Shown here: positions 31,438-40,132 of the stretch, in pieces
Numbering within the stretch: position 1 is the stretch's first letter
Layout of the letters: every line of letters starts with the position of its first letter
From: Desulfitobacterium hafniense DCB-2
Lineage (GTDB): Bacteria > Bacillota > Desulfitobacteriia > Desulfitobacteriales > Desulfitobacteriaceae
NCBI RefSeq assembly: GCF_000021925.1
Contig: NC_011830.1
Span: 3,631,001-3,695,000 of the forward strand
Direction of reading: 5' to 3'
DNA: 64,000 nt
Notes under the pieces: generated by a model
The model's database searches: none
What the model was told of the DNA's origin: nothing
Seen by the model: the letters and a program-made list of their open reading frames with translations, nothing else
Translations under genes and position numbers: made by a program

Positions 31438-34046
31438 GTAGTTTCCCCCTTCGGTCGGTTTGACAAGCCATCCTTCAGCAACCCAAGCACAAATTCCTTC
31501 TCTTCTTCCTCTGTCTGCAGCTTGCCTTCCAGCCAAGCCAGACGGACCGCTTTAAGAATGCGGCCAATCTCCGGCCCTTCTTTAACTCCCCATTGTCGCA
31601 AAGCCGTGCCATCTACGGTCTGATGAATGGCCTTGACTGCTTCTGTGTAGGCTTCCAGAGAATCCCGGAAGCGTTCATCCCACAGCAGAACTTCCATGAG
31701 GAGGGCCGGTAGACCTTCAAGATACTGATCCAAACTCTTTAAAGAAATCTTTTCCCGGGCATATGGAGAAGCTTCAGAACCTTTTTCTCCCACGCCTAAG
31801 GATAGAAGTCCATCCATAATGTCAAAGAATTTATAGGCTATCCCTTTGAGCTCCCTGGCTAACCGAAGTTTTTCCTCAATTCTTTCGAACTGGGATCTGT
31901 CCATCCTGCGCAGGCAGATCAGCCATTTTCTTTCCGGGGAAATGGCTTGATTCAGCCCCGGATGAGTAAAATCCCAGGGCAGTTCGGCACCAAACCACTT
32001 GCGGAACACACCCATATCGAGCAGGGATTCTCCCATAACGCCAAACTTCAATTCAGAAAGCATATGCATGAATTCTTCCGTAAACCGTTCGATACTTAGT
32101 TTCTGTAGGACACCGGCATCTAAAGCTGTATAAAGTCCCTCCCGGGTTTCCTTGGCCAGACGAAAACCGTAACGGCCGGCAAAACGAAGAGCCCTGAGAA
32201 TGCGGGTAGGATCCTCGATGAAGCTGAGATTATGAAGAAAACGGATTTCTCCTTGTTTCAGATCTCTTAAGCCCCCATAATAATCCACCAGCTCGCCATA
32301 GCGGACAGAATTAACGGCTATGGCCATGGCATTAATGGTAAAGTCACGCCGGAACATATCATCCCGCAAACGGGATTCCTCCACCTGAGGCAGTGCGCCG
32401 GGGGAAGAATAATCTTCACGGCGTGAGCTGGCTACATCCAGGTGGGAGCCATCGGCAAAATCCAAACGGGCGGTGCCAAATTGATCATGGAATACCACTT
32501 GAACGTCCTGAAGCCGCTGGGCAAGAGCCCGGGCAAAGGCATGTCCGTCTCCTTCAATGACAAAATCCAAGTCTTGGGTCGGCACCTTAAGCAGGATATC
32601 CCGCACAAATCCTCCCACTACAAATACGGAATACCCTAATTCATCGGCTACCTGTTGAGCTGCTGCCAACAAAGAGCGAATCTGCTCCGGCAACTCCTCA
32701 AGCAAGCCCAGGATATCTTCCCGCATCGCCAGACTGCGATGGCGGGTCAGTGACATTTCCGTAGGAACGGCGCTGCCATGAATAATGCGCAGAATATCGG
32801 AACGGGAAACGATCCCTGCCAGTTTTCCTTCTTCCAGAACGGGGACTCTGCCGATATCATGCTGAACCATGGTTCTTTGCACATCTTCCCAGCTGGAATC
32901 GGCCTCCACAACCACCACGTCCTTGGTCATAAATCCTTTGACCGGAGCATGGGCCAGCCCATGCTTGATGGCTTTATCCACATCCCGGCGGGAAATGATG
33001 CCCACCAGTTTTTCTCCCTGAGCTACCGGCACCCCTGTATGACCATATTTAAGCAGAATCTGCTCTACCTCGCTGAGTTTCATCTCCGGAGATACGGTTT
33101 TAACCGGATAGCTCATAATATCTCTGACCCGGTTAATGCGGTGAGCCTGCTGTGCCAATTCCCCCTTGAGTTGCTTGAGAATCTCAGCCACAGAAGCATG
33201 TTTCACAGTAGCTGAAGCAGCACGGGTATGCCCCGCTCCGCCAAAGGCCTGGGTAATGCGATTGACTTCAATCCCCCGTCCCCGGGAGCGTCCCACCAGA
33301 TAGACCCGGTTTTCCATCTGAACCACCAGAAATAAAGTCTCCGCCCCTTCCATCTCTCCCACTCGATGAGCTAAAAGGGCAAGACCGCCCACATAGTCAT
33401 CGCTTTCCGCCCAGGAAATATAGACAGGCTGACCGCGGAAATCCTCAGTCTTCCCATTATCCAGGAGCTGCTGCAAGAGTTCTTTTTGCTCCTCAATTAA
33501 AGGTTTACGGAGATATTCCGCCACAACTCCCAAATTCGCTCCTTGTTCAAGGAGATAGGCTACGGCTTTAACATCCCGCACTGTCGTGCTTTCAAAAAGC
33601 AGACTGCCTGTATCATCATAAATGCCCAGAGCAAGAAGGGTCGCCTCAAAAGGACTGAGCTGGACGGCCATTTTTCTGAGTTCTTCAATGAGCAACGTAG
33701 TGCAGGAACCGATGCTTTCAATATGCATCTCCTCAGTAAGGAAGCCATCATAAGGATGATGATCATAAATAACCAGAGGTATCTGCTCAAATACCCCTTC
33801 CTTAATCCCCGCAGCCCGCTGCAAATTATGGGTATCCACCAACACGATCTTTTCCACTTTGGCCCAATCCACATCCTTGGGGCGGGAAAAAGGCAGCCTG
33901 TCCCTGGCCAAGGCAATAAAATCCTGAACATAAGGGTTGGATTTCCCGTCCACGACCATCAGGCTATCCGGAAAAATCTTTTGGGCGGCGACCATGGATG
34001 CCAAAGCATCAAAATCCATTTGGCGATGGGTTAATATGACAATCAT
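31425..34046 (-). CDS. DHH-CBS-tRNA nucleotidyltransferase fusion protein
   Basis: An 873-residue three-part protein. Residues 1-310 are a DHH/DHHA1 phosphoesterase (ILTHRQMDFDALASMVAA, VDTHN, YDHHPYDG; GGAGHTRAASATVK). Residues 315-430 are two CBS domains (VRDIMSYPVKTVSPEM and VKGFMTKDVVVVEADS). Residues 455-873 are a poly(A)polymerase/CCA-type nucleotidyltransferase (VFVVGGFVRDILLKVPTQDL, then RRDFTINAMAIAV and DPTRILRALRFAGRYGF). The nucleotidyltransferase part probably adds nucleotides to tRNA 3' ends. The DHH part may degrade short RNAs or nucleotides, and CBS domains may sense adenylates. It leads the M50-trpS-scpAB run. Confidence 0.92.
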   Translation of the reverse strand: MIVILTHRQMDFDALASMVAAQKIFPDSLMVVDGKSNPYVQDFIALARDRLPFSRPKDVDWAKVEKIVLVDTHNLQRAAGIKEGVFEQIPLVIYDHHPYDGFLTEEMHIESIGSCTTLLIEELRKMAVQLSPFEATLLALGIYDDTGSLLFESTTVRDVKAVAYLLEQGANLGVVAEYLRKPLIEEQKELLQQLLDNGKTEDFRGQPVYISWAESDDYVGGLALLAHRVGEMEGAETLFLVVQMENRVYLVGRSRGRGIEVNRITQAFGGAGHTRAASATVKHASVAEILKQLKGELAQQAHRINRVRDIMSYPVKTVSPEMKLSEVEQILLKYGHTGVPVAQGEKLVGIISRRDVDKAIKHGLAHAPVKGFMTKDVVVVEADSSWEDVQRTMVQHDIGRVPVLEEGKLAGIVSRSDILRIIHGSAVPTEMSLTRHRSLAMREDILGLLEELPEQIRSLLAAAQQVADELGYSVFVVGGFVRDILLKVPTQDLDFVIEGDGHAFARALAQRLQDVQVVFHDQFGTARLDFADGSHLDVASSRREDYSSPGALPQVEESRLRDDMFRRDFTINAMAIAVNSVRYGELVDYYGGLRDLKQGEIRFLHNLSFIEDPTRILRALRFAGRYGFRLAKETREGLYTALDAGVLQKLSIERFTEEFMHMLSELKFGVMGESLLDMGVFRKWFGAELPWDFTHPGLNQAISPERKWLICLRRMDRSQFERIEEKLRLARELKGIAYKFFDIMDGLLSLGVGEKGSEASPYAREKISLKSLDQYLEGLPALLMEVLLWDERFRDSLEAYTEAVKAIHQTVDGTALRQWGVKEGPEIGRILKAVRLAWLEGKLQTEEEEKEFVLGLLKDGLSNRPKGETTCST

Positions 34047-34140
34047 AGTTTACTTCCTTATCATTCGTTCTCACTACAAAAGATTAACCATAATTATATC
34101 ATTTACCTGGCAGCTCCAGCAAGAAAAGGAACACCCATAA

Positions 34141-34170
34141 GCAAAGCACCTCGCGAACGAAGTGCTTTGC
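34141..34170 (-). terminator. Hairpin after the 113-residue hypothetical gene
   Basis: GCAAAGCAC and GTGCTTTGC pair around a 12-base loop, 15 bases beyond the stop codon. No T-tract follows, so it is a weak terminator candidate. Confidence 0.4.
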
Positions 34171-34184
34171 AGATTTCCTGTGTA

Positions 34185-34526
34185 TTAAATACTGTCATTA
34201 ATAGCTTCCATCGCTTGATCGATCTCAGCTTGAGTCAGACCCTCTTTAAGCAGCCGGTAGTTAATGGCATTCATCCAAAAAGCGGTTTTGGCACTGATCT
34301 TCTTAAAGGCTTTGGCATTCTTCTTTTCCCGCTTTTCCCGGGATTCTGCATTAGCCTGAACGATTGAGCAGGCATAACGGCCTTTGATGCGGGTATCTTG
34401 ATCCATTTCCTCAAAGGTGGTATTTAAACATTCAATCAGGCTCTTATAGTATTGAGAGAACTCATCAAAGGGAATCTCATCATCCATATGTAAATACTCT
34501 TTCAACTTCTCGAACAACTTATCCAT
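34185..34526 (-). CDS. Hypothetical protein, 113 residues, mostly helical
   Basis: Not recognised. A soluble, highly charged, predicted all-helical protein: acidic N-terminal half (MDKLFEKLKEYLHMDDEIPF), basic centre (SREKREKKNAKAFKKISAKT) and a helix ending in LTQAEIDQAMEAINDSI. There are no Cys residues other than two in the middle and no membrane segment. Good spacing and a recognisable RBS (GGAGGTTATTGG) support it as real. It stands between the LCP gene and the CCA fusion gene on the same strand. Confidence 0.65.
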   Translation of the reverse strand: MDKLFEKLKEYLHMDDEIPFDEFSQYYKSLIECLNTTFEEMDQDTRIKGRYACSIVQANAESREKREKKNAKAFKKISAKTAFWMNAINYRLLKEGLTQAEIDQAMEAINDSI

Positions 34527-34637
34527 CCAATAACCTCCATTTTGTATCCTCTATCCATCTAGGAATGCCTCAAATATTATACCTTTGTTTACAGGAAATG
34601 ACAAGGTACTTCTTATGCAAAGGCTTAGTCAGGACAC

Positions 34638-35957
34638 TTAATCAAGGACTTCGAAGGTTATCTCCCCATCCTGAGGCTGTGAACCCTTCCCTTTAGAGGG
34701 AACTTGAGGTTTTTCCTTTGTTGTTTGGGGTTGTGTTTCTGATTCTTTGACTTCGGTGGTCAGAACTTCAACGGTTATCGACCCTTGATCCTCATCCTGA
34801 GCCTTCTCCTTCACATCGTCCGTTTCGCTCTCAGGCTTGGCTTCTTTGCTTGCCGGAGGTTGGGCAGGCACATGAACCTTTTGGATGGTTTCGAAAATTG
34901 GGGAGGTTTTACCCTGGAAAAGCTGGTTCAGTATGACCTTGGTCTCCTTCGGGTTCACCTTCCAATAGCTGATTCCCTCTTCATCCGAAAATTGACCCGG
35001 AAGAGTTTGATTGATCACTTCATAGGTGTCTTTATTTTTAAAGGCCATGGCTAAGGCCCAGATTTGCCCCAGATTGAGATTGGTATCTATGGCCTGATAG
35101 ACCTTAGGGATGATGATGGGAAGCTTGGGAATATTCCGGGGGGTCGTGGCTTCAGCTACAATAGCTTTTATCACTTCCTGCTGCCGGGAAGTTCGGGTAA
35201 TATCCGCCAGTTCATCATTGCGAAAACGGGCATATTGCAAGGCCTGGGTGCCATTGAGACGTTGGACACCTTTTTTAAGATTGATAAAACGGTCCTGGGC
35301 CTCTCCCGTATCGTAGTACATATCTTTTTCCACATCAATGGTAATGCCGCCCAAGCCGTCCACAATATTTTTAAACCCTTGGAAATTGGTTAAGACATAA
35401 CCGTCAATGGGGGTACCCAGCAGCTCCTGCAAATACTGTTGGGTTGAGATTGGTCCCTTTTGCAAACGCGCTATGGCATTGACCTTTTCTTTTTTTTGAT
35501 TAAGAATAACCTGAGTATCCCGGGGAACAGAAAGCAACACCATTTTTTTGCTCTTTTGATCCAAGCTGGCTACCATCAGAGTATCCGTATTGCTGAGTGC
35601 TTCACCGGGACGGTTATCCATACCAATAAGCAACACTGTAACCCGGTCCTTCAGGGAAAGTTCACTGGAGATTTCATCGCTTAGAGTATTCTCGGGCAAT
35701 GCTTCGTCCGCTGTGTTTTTTAAATCTCCTGCTGCACCGGGACCGGAGGAGTCTTGATTCTGAGCTATATTCTCCTCCTGGGAAGTTGTTTGGAGCATGT
35801 TCCTGCTGCGTGCTTCCTGGCCAAAAAGATCCTGTCTCCCCGAAAACAAAACCACAGCAAACACAATGACAATCCCCAGACCAAAGCCCAGAACAGCATT
35901 AAATCCATAAGTATGAATGAAGTGAATCAGCCGATTCTTAAGATTCTTTTTGTCCAT
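34638..35957 (-). CDS. LytR-CpsA-Psr (LCP) family cell-wall glycopolymer ligase
   Basis: Attaches undecaprenyl-linked glycopolymers to peptidoglycan. The 439-residue protein has a membrane anchor at residues 17-38 (YGFNAVLGFGLGIVIVFAVV) and the LCP catalytic domain at about 108-330. Its landmarks are VLLIGMDNRPGEALSNTDTL, KKMVLLSVPRDTQVIL, LTNFQGFKNIVDGLGGITID and GTQALQYARFRND. The C-terminal 100 residues are an extended acidic, Glu/Pro/Thr-rich tail likely spanning the wall. It is monocistronic; the target polymer is unknown. Confidence 0.92.
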   Translation of the reverse strand: MDKKNLKNRLIHFIHTYGFNAVLGFGLGIVIVFAVVLFSGRQDLFGQEARSRNMLQTTSQEENIAQNQDSSGPGAAGDLKNTADEALPENTLSDEISSELSLKDRVTVLLIGMDNRPGEALSNTDTLMVASLDQKSKKMVLLSVPRDTQVILNQKKEKVNAIARLQKGPISTQQYLQELLGTPIDGYVLTNFQGFKNIVDGLGGITIDVEKDMYYDTGEAQDRFINLKKGVQRLNGTQALQYARFRNDELADITRTSRQQEVIKAIVAEATTPRNIPKLPIIIPKVYQAIDTNLNLGQIWALAMAFKNKDTYEVINQTLPGQFSDEEGISYWKVNPKETKVILNQLFQGKTSPIFETIQKVHVPAQPPASKEAKPESETDDVKEKAQDEDQGSITVEVLTTEVKESETQPQTTKEKPQVPSKGKGSQPQDGEITFEVLD

Positions 35958-36072
35958 CTTTCCTCACTCCATATCCATAAAAATTCCCTCCCATAGCATC
36001 AAACAATTTGCAAGGCATTATACACCCTGGAGAAAATTTTTTCGCTTAAAAAAATGGAAATGACAAAAACGG

Positions 36073-36322
36073 TTCGGGTCGCGTAGCTTTACGCACAACG
36101 CGCACTCCATAGCTCCAGGGCTGGTTCACTCGCTTTCTTAACAGTATCTGCGGCGGAGAAAGGTTGGAAACAGGACGTTTCCAACCCGCCATTGAGAACA
36201 AGTGCGAAAGCAGTGCTTTCGAGGAGCGATTTGGCGGGGTATCTTTCGGAGCGGAGGGCTTTGAGCATTAGTTTTGTCCGCGCAGCTTATTGAGCGACCG
36301 GCGTAAAGTAAAATTCTGGAGA
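36073..36322. repeat. Dispersed structured element, copy A (250 bp)
   Basis: This intergenic sequence matches two segments at 50475-50559 and 51047-51219. It holds several hairpins: GCGTA-GCTT-TACGC near 36080, GTTGGAAAC-AGGAC-GTTTCCAAC (36163-36185), CCCGCCA/TGGCGGG (36185-36191 with 36232-36238) enclosing CGAAAGCA-G-TGCTTTCG. The CCCGCCA/TGGCGGG stem is replaced by CCGGCTA/TAGCCGG in the other copy, with both strands changed together. It has no convincing coding frame. The remainder of this 590-base gap (35958-36549) holds nothing else I can name. Possible identity: conserved non-coding RNA or a structured mobile repeat. Confidence 0.8.
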
Positions 36323-36549
36323 ATCAACCTTCGGCCTTTTTCAAGGCGGAGTAGCAAATCGCAATAAATTGGAATATAATACCATGTCAATACCTTGTCA
36401 TTTTCATCTCTCTAAATTATGTTCATTCAAAATAAGGCTTAAACATCTATGACATGAAAAAGGCTTGGGCATGGTTTTCTTATCCCAGCACAAGCCACTC
36501 TCTCTACTTCGGCTGACCCCACTTAAATCGGTTTGAATGGAGGTAGCCT

Positions 36550-36933
36550 ATGAACTCCTCTCTGTTCGGTGCACGGGGATCTTATGACTACTCAGGAAAT
36601 TGCTATCCCAGTTCCCCTTATCCTTATGGGCATCAAGGGGTGTATTCCACTTATTCAAATCCCTATCCACAATACACCTATCCTCAGTACACCTATCCTT
36701 ATGGCCATGCCCATCCAGCTTATGAGCACCATTCTCTTCCTTCTTATCCCTATCCCCTGATCACTCCGGCCCAACCTCCTGTACAGCCCCCTGCCCTCGT
36801 TTACCCCAACACCCTAACCTATGGCTGGGGTGAGCCAAGGATTATCATTCCTGACCGGGGCCTGGAGACCATTCTGATCGCCATCTTAATTCTGGTTGCT
36901 CTGGATCTCCTATTTGTGAGACCCAGACGCTAA
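36550..36933 (+). CDS. Tyr/Pro-rich small protein with C-terminal membrane anchor
   Basis: A 127-residue protein. Residues 17-80 are a low-complexity Tyr/Pro/Ser/His region with repeated YPY and PQYTYPQYTYPYGH units. Residues 104-122 are one membrane helix (LETILIAILILVALDLLFV), followed by RPRR. No signal peptide is present, so it may be tail-anchored. Tyr/Pro-rich repeats recall spore coat or exosporium proteins, but this is only resemblance. GGAGG lies 8 bases before the ATG. Its 3' end overlaps the convergent activase gene by 24 bases. Confidence 0.7.
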   Translation: MNSSLFGARGSYDYSGNCYPSSPYPYGHQGVYSTYSNPYPQYTYPQYTYPYGHAHPAYEHHSLPSYPYPLITPAQPPVQPPALVYPNTLTYGWGEPRIIIPDRGLETILIAILILVALDLLFVRPRR

Positions 36934-37944
36934 GTTCTGTTGGTCTCTTACCTCAGCTATTTCTATAGGCTCCACATCCGCAACAGACCATTTCCCGCAC
37001 CGATCTCCCCAACGGGTCAGCACCTTATCCTCTTGCCTGATCTCCACCACTTCGCAGTGATTGCTGCAGCCTTTGCAATCAAAGCTCCGAGCCTTAAAAT
37101 GACTTTCAGCCATCTTCAACCCCCGGAAGTTCGTGGTCGGACTCTTTTTGTTCAGGAAACGTTCTTGAGCCAGAAAAGCAGCGCCCAAGGCTCCCATGAC
37201 TGAAAAGTGCTCAGGAACAATGACCTCTTGGCCCAGCTCTTCTTCAAAGGCTTGGCGAATACCCGGATTGGCTGCCACACCCCCCTGGAAAAATACCGGC
37301 CCCAGGATCTCTTTGTTTTTCCCTACATTATTGAGATAGTTGCGCACCATGGCCTGGCATAGCCCGGCGATAATATCCGGGAGAGGATGACCTAATTGCT
37401 GCTTATGAATCATATCCGACTCCGCAAAAACGGAACACCGACCAGCGATGCGTACAGGATGTTGGGCTTTTAAGGCCAATACCCCAAATTCTTCGATGGG
37501 AATCCCTAAACGTGAGGCCTGCTGATCCAAAAATGACCCGGTTCCTGCCGCACAGACCGTATTCATAGCGAAGTCCACCACAACCCCATTGCGCAGGATG
37601 ATGATTTTAGAATCCTGTCCGCCGATTTCTAAAATGGTTTGGACTTTGGCATTCATCCGAGAAGCGGCTACAGCATGAGCCGTGATTTCATTTTTCACCA
37701 CATCGGCCCCTAACAGGGTAGCCGCTAACTGACGGGCGCTGCCCGTGGTTCCCACTCCCTTGATCTCCGCCGCAGAGCCGATACAGGCGCGCAACTCCCG
37801 CATCCCTTCCTGAATCGTCTGCATAGGGCGGCCCTGGGTCCGCAAATACATGGTCTGGGCTATGGTTCCATCTTCATAGAGGAGCACGATATTGGTACTG
37901 ACCGAACCTACATCGACTCCCAGAAAATATTTACTTACCGGCAA
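36910..37944 (-). CDS. Acyl-CoA dehydratase activase (BadF/BadG/HgdC family)
   Basis: ATP-dependent electron donor protein that activates 2-hydroxyacyl-CoA dehydratase-type enzymes. The 344-residue ASKHA-fold protein shows the ATP phosphate loops GVDVGSVSTNIVLLYEDG (residue 9) and LEIGGQDSKIIILRNGVVVD (about 110), and the cluster Cys in MNTVCAAGTGSFLDQQASRL (about 132), with a second Cys in GRCSVFAESDMIHKQQ (about 168). A C-terminal extension carries CKGCSNHCEV, a further metal site. It overlaps the downstream end of the DUF2229-type gene by 14 bases, so three genes here form one operon. Confidence 0.9.
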   Translation of the reverse strand: MPVSKYFLGVDVGSVSTNIVLLYEDGTIAQTMYLRTQGRPMQTIQEGMRELRACIGSAAEIKGVGTTGSARQLAATLLGADVVKNEITAHAVAASRMNAKVQTILEIGGQDSKIIILRNGVVVDFAMNTVCAAGTGSFLDQQASRLGIPIEEFGVLALKAQHPVRIAGRCSVFAESDMIHKQQLGHPLPDIIAGLCQAMVRNYLNNVGKNKEILGPVFFQGGVAANPGIRQAFEEELGQEVIVPEHFSVMGALGAAFLAQERFLNKKSPTTNFRGLKMAESHFKARSFDCKGCSNHCEVVEIRQEDKVLTRWGDRCGKWSVADVEPIEIAEVRDQQNLASGSHK

Positions 37945-39070
37945 GATCCAACACTCCCTCGTTGTTCACTCTTCTCTTCAGACGGGACCGCTCCAACAAA
38001 TCCACAAAAGCTTCAATCCGGGTTTGCACTCCGGCTTTTCCTGTATGTTCGTCCACGGTCAAGGTCATAATGGGTATGCCGTAATCCTCTTGAACCTTGG
38101 GCAGAATGCTGGAGGCTACAATCTCCGGCATACAGCCCAGGGGCAGGAGCTGAACGACTCCATCATAGCCCTCCTGGGCGAACTTGATGGCGGCGCCGAT
38201 AGTTTCCTGGGCATGGCCCCCGACAAAATGACCTAAGTAAGGTTTGGCTAAAGAATAATAGGATTTCAGGGGACGGTAGCCTTGAGCCAAACCCCGGAAA
38301 ACATGCTGGCCTACCCACCCCGACAGGTAGATGGAACGATCCACTACCGCTCCCAGGTTGCCCAATTCCTTCTCCACATCCATGGAAATAAAGGGCTCCA
38401 ATAGGGTATATATTTCGCCGACTACCGCGATTTTCAGCAGCTCTTCTCCCTCGTAACCGGCGCTGTTTCCCAGTTTTTGCTCCATCTCTTCCTTAAGCCA
38501 TTGCAGAACATCCTTCATCCCTTGATCCGTCATCGCCTGAACTAAACGCCCTTTAGCCTCTTCATAAAGGTGATCAGCCAGCTTGGCATCCTTGACAAGG
38601 GGACGAAAACCATGGAACCTATCTTCGATCTGATCCAGGACCACACTCTTTCGATAAGCGAAAAGCATGGCTTTAAGAATGCGGTTCCAGGTGTTCTTGG
38701 CACCGGCCAGCTTGCGAATCCGCTCGGTAAGCCCCAACAGACTGCCATCAGGAGGCTCCAGGGTGATGACATCAAAGGGATATCCTGCTTCCTGTAAAAT
38801 CTCCCTTTCCATTTCGCCGTAATAGCCAAAACGGCAAGGACCGATTCCCCCTGTGATCAGAGCCGTATCCGCTCCTTGGGCCGCAGCCTGGACAAAATTC
38901 CCCAGGTTCAGTTTAAGGGGGAGACAGAAGGACTCCGGGGCCAGCTGGGTTCCTATGTTTAGGGTCTCTTTGCTGTTGGGCGGTGGCACCACATAGTCCA
39001 CAGCCAAGTTCTCAAGTAAGGCTTGAATCACGATCCAAGCGTTCCCCATATGAGGAAAGGTGACTTTCAT
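37931..39070 (-). CDS. Acyl-CoA dehydratase activase-related protein (DUF2229/HgdB-like)
   Basis: A 379-residue protein similar to 2-hydroxyacyl-CoA dehydratase subunits and to the C-terminal part of large activase proteins. It has PESFCLPLKLNLGNFVQAAA (about residue 46), GGIGPCRFGYYGEMEREILQ (about 75), KIAVVGEIYTLLEPF (about 217), LLPLGCMPEIVASSILPKV (about 310) and MTLTVDEHTGKAGVQTRIEA at the end. The Cys residues probably bind an Fe-S cluster. ATG at 39070 has GGAGGAGGG upstream; an earlier frame extension is unlikely. It overlaps both neighbours. Redox partner and substrate unknown. Confidence 0.82.
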   Translation of the reverse strand: MKVTFPHMGNAWIVIQALLENLAVDYVVPPPNSKETLNIGTQLAPESFCLPLKLNLGNFVQAAAQGADTALITGGIGPCRFGYYGEMEREILQEAGYPFDVITLEPPDGSLLGLTERIRKLAGAKNTWNRILKAMLFAYRKSVVLDQIEDRFHGFRPLVKDAKLADHLYEEAKGRLVQAMTDQGMKDVLQWLKEEMEQKLGNSAGYEGEELLKIAVVGEIYTLLEPFISMDVEKELGNLGAVVDRSIYLSGWVGQHVFRGLAQGYRPLKSYYSLAKPYLGHFVGGHAQETIGAAIKFAQEGYDGVVQLLPLGCMPEIVASSILPKVQEDYGIPIMTLTVDEHTGKAGVQTRIEAFVDLLERSRLKRRVNNEGVLDLAGK

Positions 39071-40118
39071 AATCCCTCCTCCTTTCCAGCATGTCGAGAA
39101 AGGCTTCGATCCGGGTGACCACCCCTGCCTCGCCACTGTGTTCATCTAAAGTAAGCACTAAATAGGGTTTTTGGTTCTGGCGGGCACGGCGGGCCAGTAA
39201 ATCGTTAGTCATGGAATCCGTTCCGCAGCCGAAACAGGACAAATAAATTAAACCCTCGATTTCCGGATCCTCCACATAGACAGCACCCGCCCCGAAGATC
39301 TTTTTGGCATGGCTCCAAAAGATTTTTTTCTGAAGTTTGCTATGCTGCTCTTCAACAGGGGATGGGCCTATGTTCTCCACTACCACGACCTGGGCCTTTT
39401 CACGCAGCCGCTGCAACAAGTTCATATTGGCATAGGATTCATAGGTCAGATAGCTATGCCCCACCAGGGCAATCTTGGGACCCTTCTCCCGGCACCCGGA
39501 GCGGACGGCCTGGTCCAGCAGCCACCCATCTTCAAAATCCTCAGGCTTTTGGCGGCGCCCCACTTGCTTAAATCCCAAATCCTTTAACTTCATAGGTTCT
39601 GCTAAAGCCTCAAAGCATTGCATGCTTTCAGTAAAGGACCAACCGCTATGACGCATTCTTTGGTAGGCTTTCTGCCAACGCTGAGCTTCAGCAAAGGCTT
39701 CCCTGATCCGGCCTTTAGTAGCCCTAAGCGTCCCTCCGAAGGCCATAAGCTGTTTTAAAACTTCCCTCTTCCCTTCCCGCCAGTTAATATCTACGGTGTA
39801 CAGCTGTACGCCCGCAGGAAGGGCATAGAGAACACTCTCCGGAAGCCCGAGAATTTTGGGACAGAGATAGGTATTTTTCTCCATGCTCACCAAACGGGGA
39901 AGAAAAATTCCATCCACATCACTTAAAACGGTGAGATGCCCGACCAGAATCTTTACCGGCAAACAAGTTTCATCAGGGGCCTTTTTGAGGCCGCTTTCCA
40001 TAATCTCCCGATTGGTTAGGGGAGAAGTAACCAGTTCGATTCCTAATTTATAAAAAAACCCTGCCCAAAAAGGATAATATTCGTAGTACATTAAAGCCCG
40101 TGGAAACCCTAATCGCAT
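39012..40118 (-). CDS. Acyl-CoA dehydratase activase-related protein (DUF2229-like), first of pair
   Basis: A 368-residue protein whose layout parallels the gene that follows: MRLGFPRALMYYEYYPFWAG at the start, PDETCLPVKILVGHLTVLSD (about 48), KIALVGHSYLTYESY (about 215), GLIYLSCFGCGTDSMTNDLL (about 290) and LVLTLDEHSGEAGVVTRIEA near the end. In many Firmicutes these two modules and an activase module make one protein of about 1400 residues. Here they are three overlapping genes. It begins 15 bases from the spoVAF gene, on the same strand, with TAGGAGG-type RBS upstream. Confidence 0.8.
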   Translation of the reverse strand: MRLGFPRALMYYEYYPFWAGFFYKLGIELVTSPLTNREIMESGLKKAPDETCLPVKILVGHLTVLSDVDGIFLPRLVSMEKNTYLCPKILGLPESVLYALPAGVQLYTVDINWREGKREVLKQLMAFGGTLRATKGRIREAFAEAQRWQKAYQRMRHSGWSFTESMQCFEALAEPMKLKDLGFKQVGRRQKPEDFEDGWLLDQAVRSGCREKGPKIALVGHSYLTYESYANMNLLQRLREKAQVVVVENIGPSPVEEQHSKLQKKIFWSHAKKIFGAGAVYVEDPEIEGLIYLSCFGCGTDSMTNDLLARRARQNQKPYLVLTLDEHSGEAGVVTRIEAFLDMLERRRDYESHLSSYGERLDRDSSLT

Positions 40119-40132
40119 AGTATCCTCCTTAG

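Noticed and set aside
36073..36322. CRISPR repeat-spacer array
   Set aside because: The repeated segments occur once per locus, are long and lack regular spacers; no cas genes are present.
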